Positions 41,251-41,319 of a stretch of DNA of 41,319 bases are shown in pieces. This DNA is from Bacteroides sp. ET71 (GTDB taxonomy: Bacteria > Bacteroidota > Bacteroidia > Bacteroidales > Bacteroidaceae). The stretch lies in the NCBI RefSeq assembly GCF_023336905.1, contig NZ_JAMBLS010000027.1:1-41319 (forward strand), written 5' to 3'. Position 1 is the stretch's first letter. Every line of letters starts with the position of its first letter. The translations under genes and the position numbers were made by a program. A model generated the notes under the pieces. That model did not search any database. It was not told the DNA's origin and worked only from the letters and a program-made list of their open reading frames with translations.

Positions 41251-41253
41251 TTA

Positions 41254-41261
41254 TACATTTG
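41254..41261 (+). promoter_or_regulatory. -7 box before the gene at the right edge
   Basis: TACATTTG fits TAnnTTTG and lies 4 bp before the ATG at 41266. No -33 box is clear because the terminator stem occupies its place. The short distance would give an almost leaderless transcript, so it is tentative. Confidence 0.35.
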
Positions 41262-41265
41262 CAAA

Positions 41266-41319
41266 ATGAAGAAGCTCATGAAAGAAAAGAATCAAGTAGT
41301 GCCCGATGAGGTGTTAAGT
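41266..41319 (+). CDS. start of a gene cut by the window edge
   Basis: The first 18 codons (MKKLMKEKNQVVPDEVLS) run off the right edge. The sequence reminds me of the start of Bacteroides ORF6N/KilA-N-type DNA-binding proteins, but this is only a memory-based guess. Because it follows the nuclease operon and its terminator, it is probably not the immunity gene. Confidence 0.45.
   Translation, partial: MKKLMKEKNQVVPDEVLS

Overview
The window reads as chromosome of a Bacteroides-like bacterium (order Bacteroidales). The signs are promoters of the TTTG / TAnnTTTG type, weak Shine-Dalgarno sites, an UpxY-type capsule antiterminator, menaquinone genes (menA, menG), a Bacteroidota-style S1 protein, and paralogous Rpn/PD-(D/E)XK genes. 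The species cannot be fixed by eye.

Layout. 0.3-3.2 kb: a small metallophosphoesterase, then rfbA and rfbB for dTDP-4-keto-6-deoxyglucose, with an octamer-repeat array between them. 3.2-9.2 kb: housekeeping genes (menA on the minus strand, rpsA, rnz) and a three-gene ECF sigma operon. 9.2-10.2 kb: a gene-free kilobase packed with two families of dispersed palindromic repeats (B1-A1-B2). 10.3-27.7 kb: a capsule/exopolysaccharide locus. It holds an upxY antiterminator, a WecA/MraY-like initiating transferase, a decayed IS5-type transposase, a truncated Rpn gene, and then a clearly AT-rich cassette: Wzx flippase, pyruvyl transferase-family protein, radical SAM protein, two GT2 enzymes, an EpsG-type Wzy, a GT4 enzyme and a WbbL-like GT2. 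An intact Rpn gene with its own promoter follows, then a second A repeat, wzz, an inverted B repeat, wza and a strong terminator. The AT-rich cassette lies between two Rpn-family copies and contrasts with GC-rich wzz/wza, as expected of an exchangeable glycan cassette in a conserved frame.

27.8-37 kb: mostly minus-strand housekeeping genes: mazG, two tiny membrane proteins, lemA, a ParE-type toxin-antitoxin pair set between lemA and its usual TPM-domain partner, an anchored alpha/beta hydrolase, aroE, menG, purC and phoH. One plus-strand flavodoxin-like gene lies among them. 37.1-38.4 kb: a second toxin-antitoxin pair and a B3/B4-domain protein. 38.9-41.1 kb: an AT-rich two-gene operon of unknown role, a lipoprotein translationally coupled to a secreted nuclease with a DDxGH catalytic signature. 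A new gene starts at the right edge.

Two observations stand out. First, at least seven gene-free spacers hold arrays of short, strictly phased units (7, 8, 9, 11, 11, 22-23 and 24 bp). Each has its own unit sequence, but most share one design: a run of units facing its own reverse complement. Second, the exported nuclease plus lipoprotein pair looks like a delivered or surface-acting nuclease system with no obvious cytoplasmic immunity gene in the window. No rRNA, tRNA or CRISPR array was seen.
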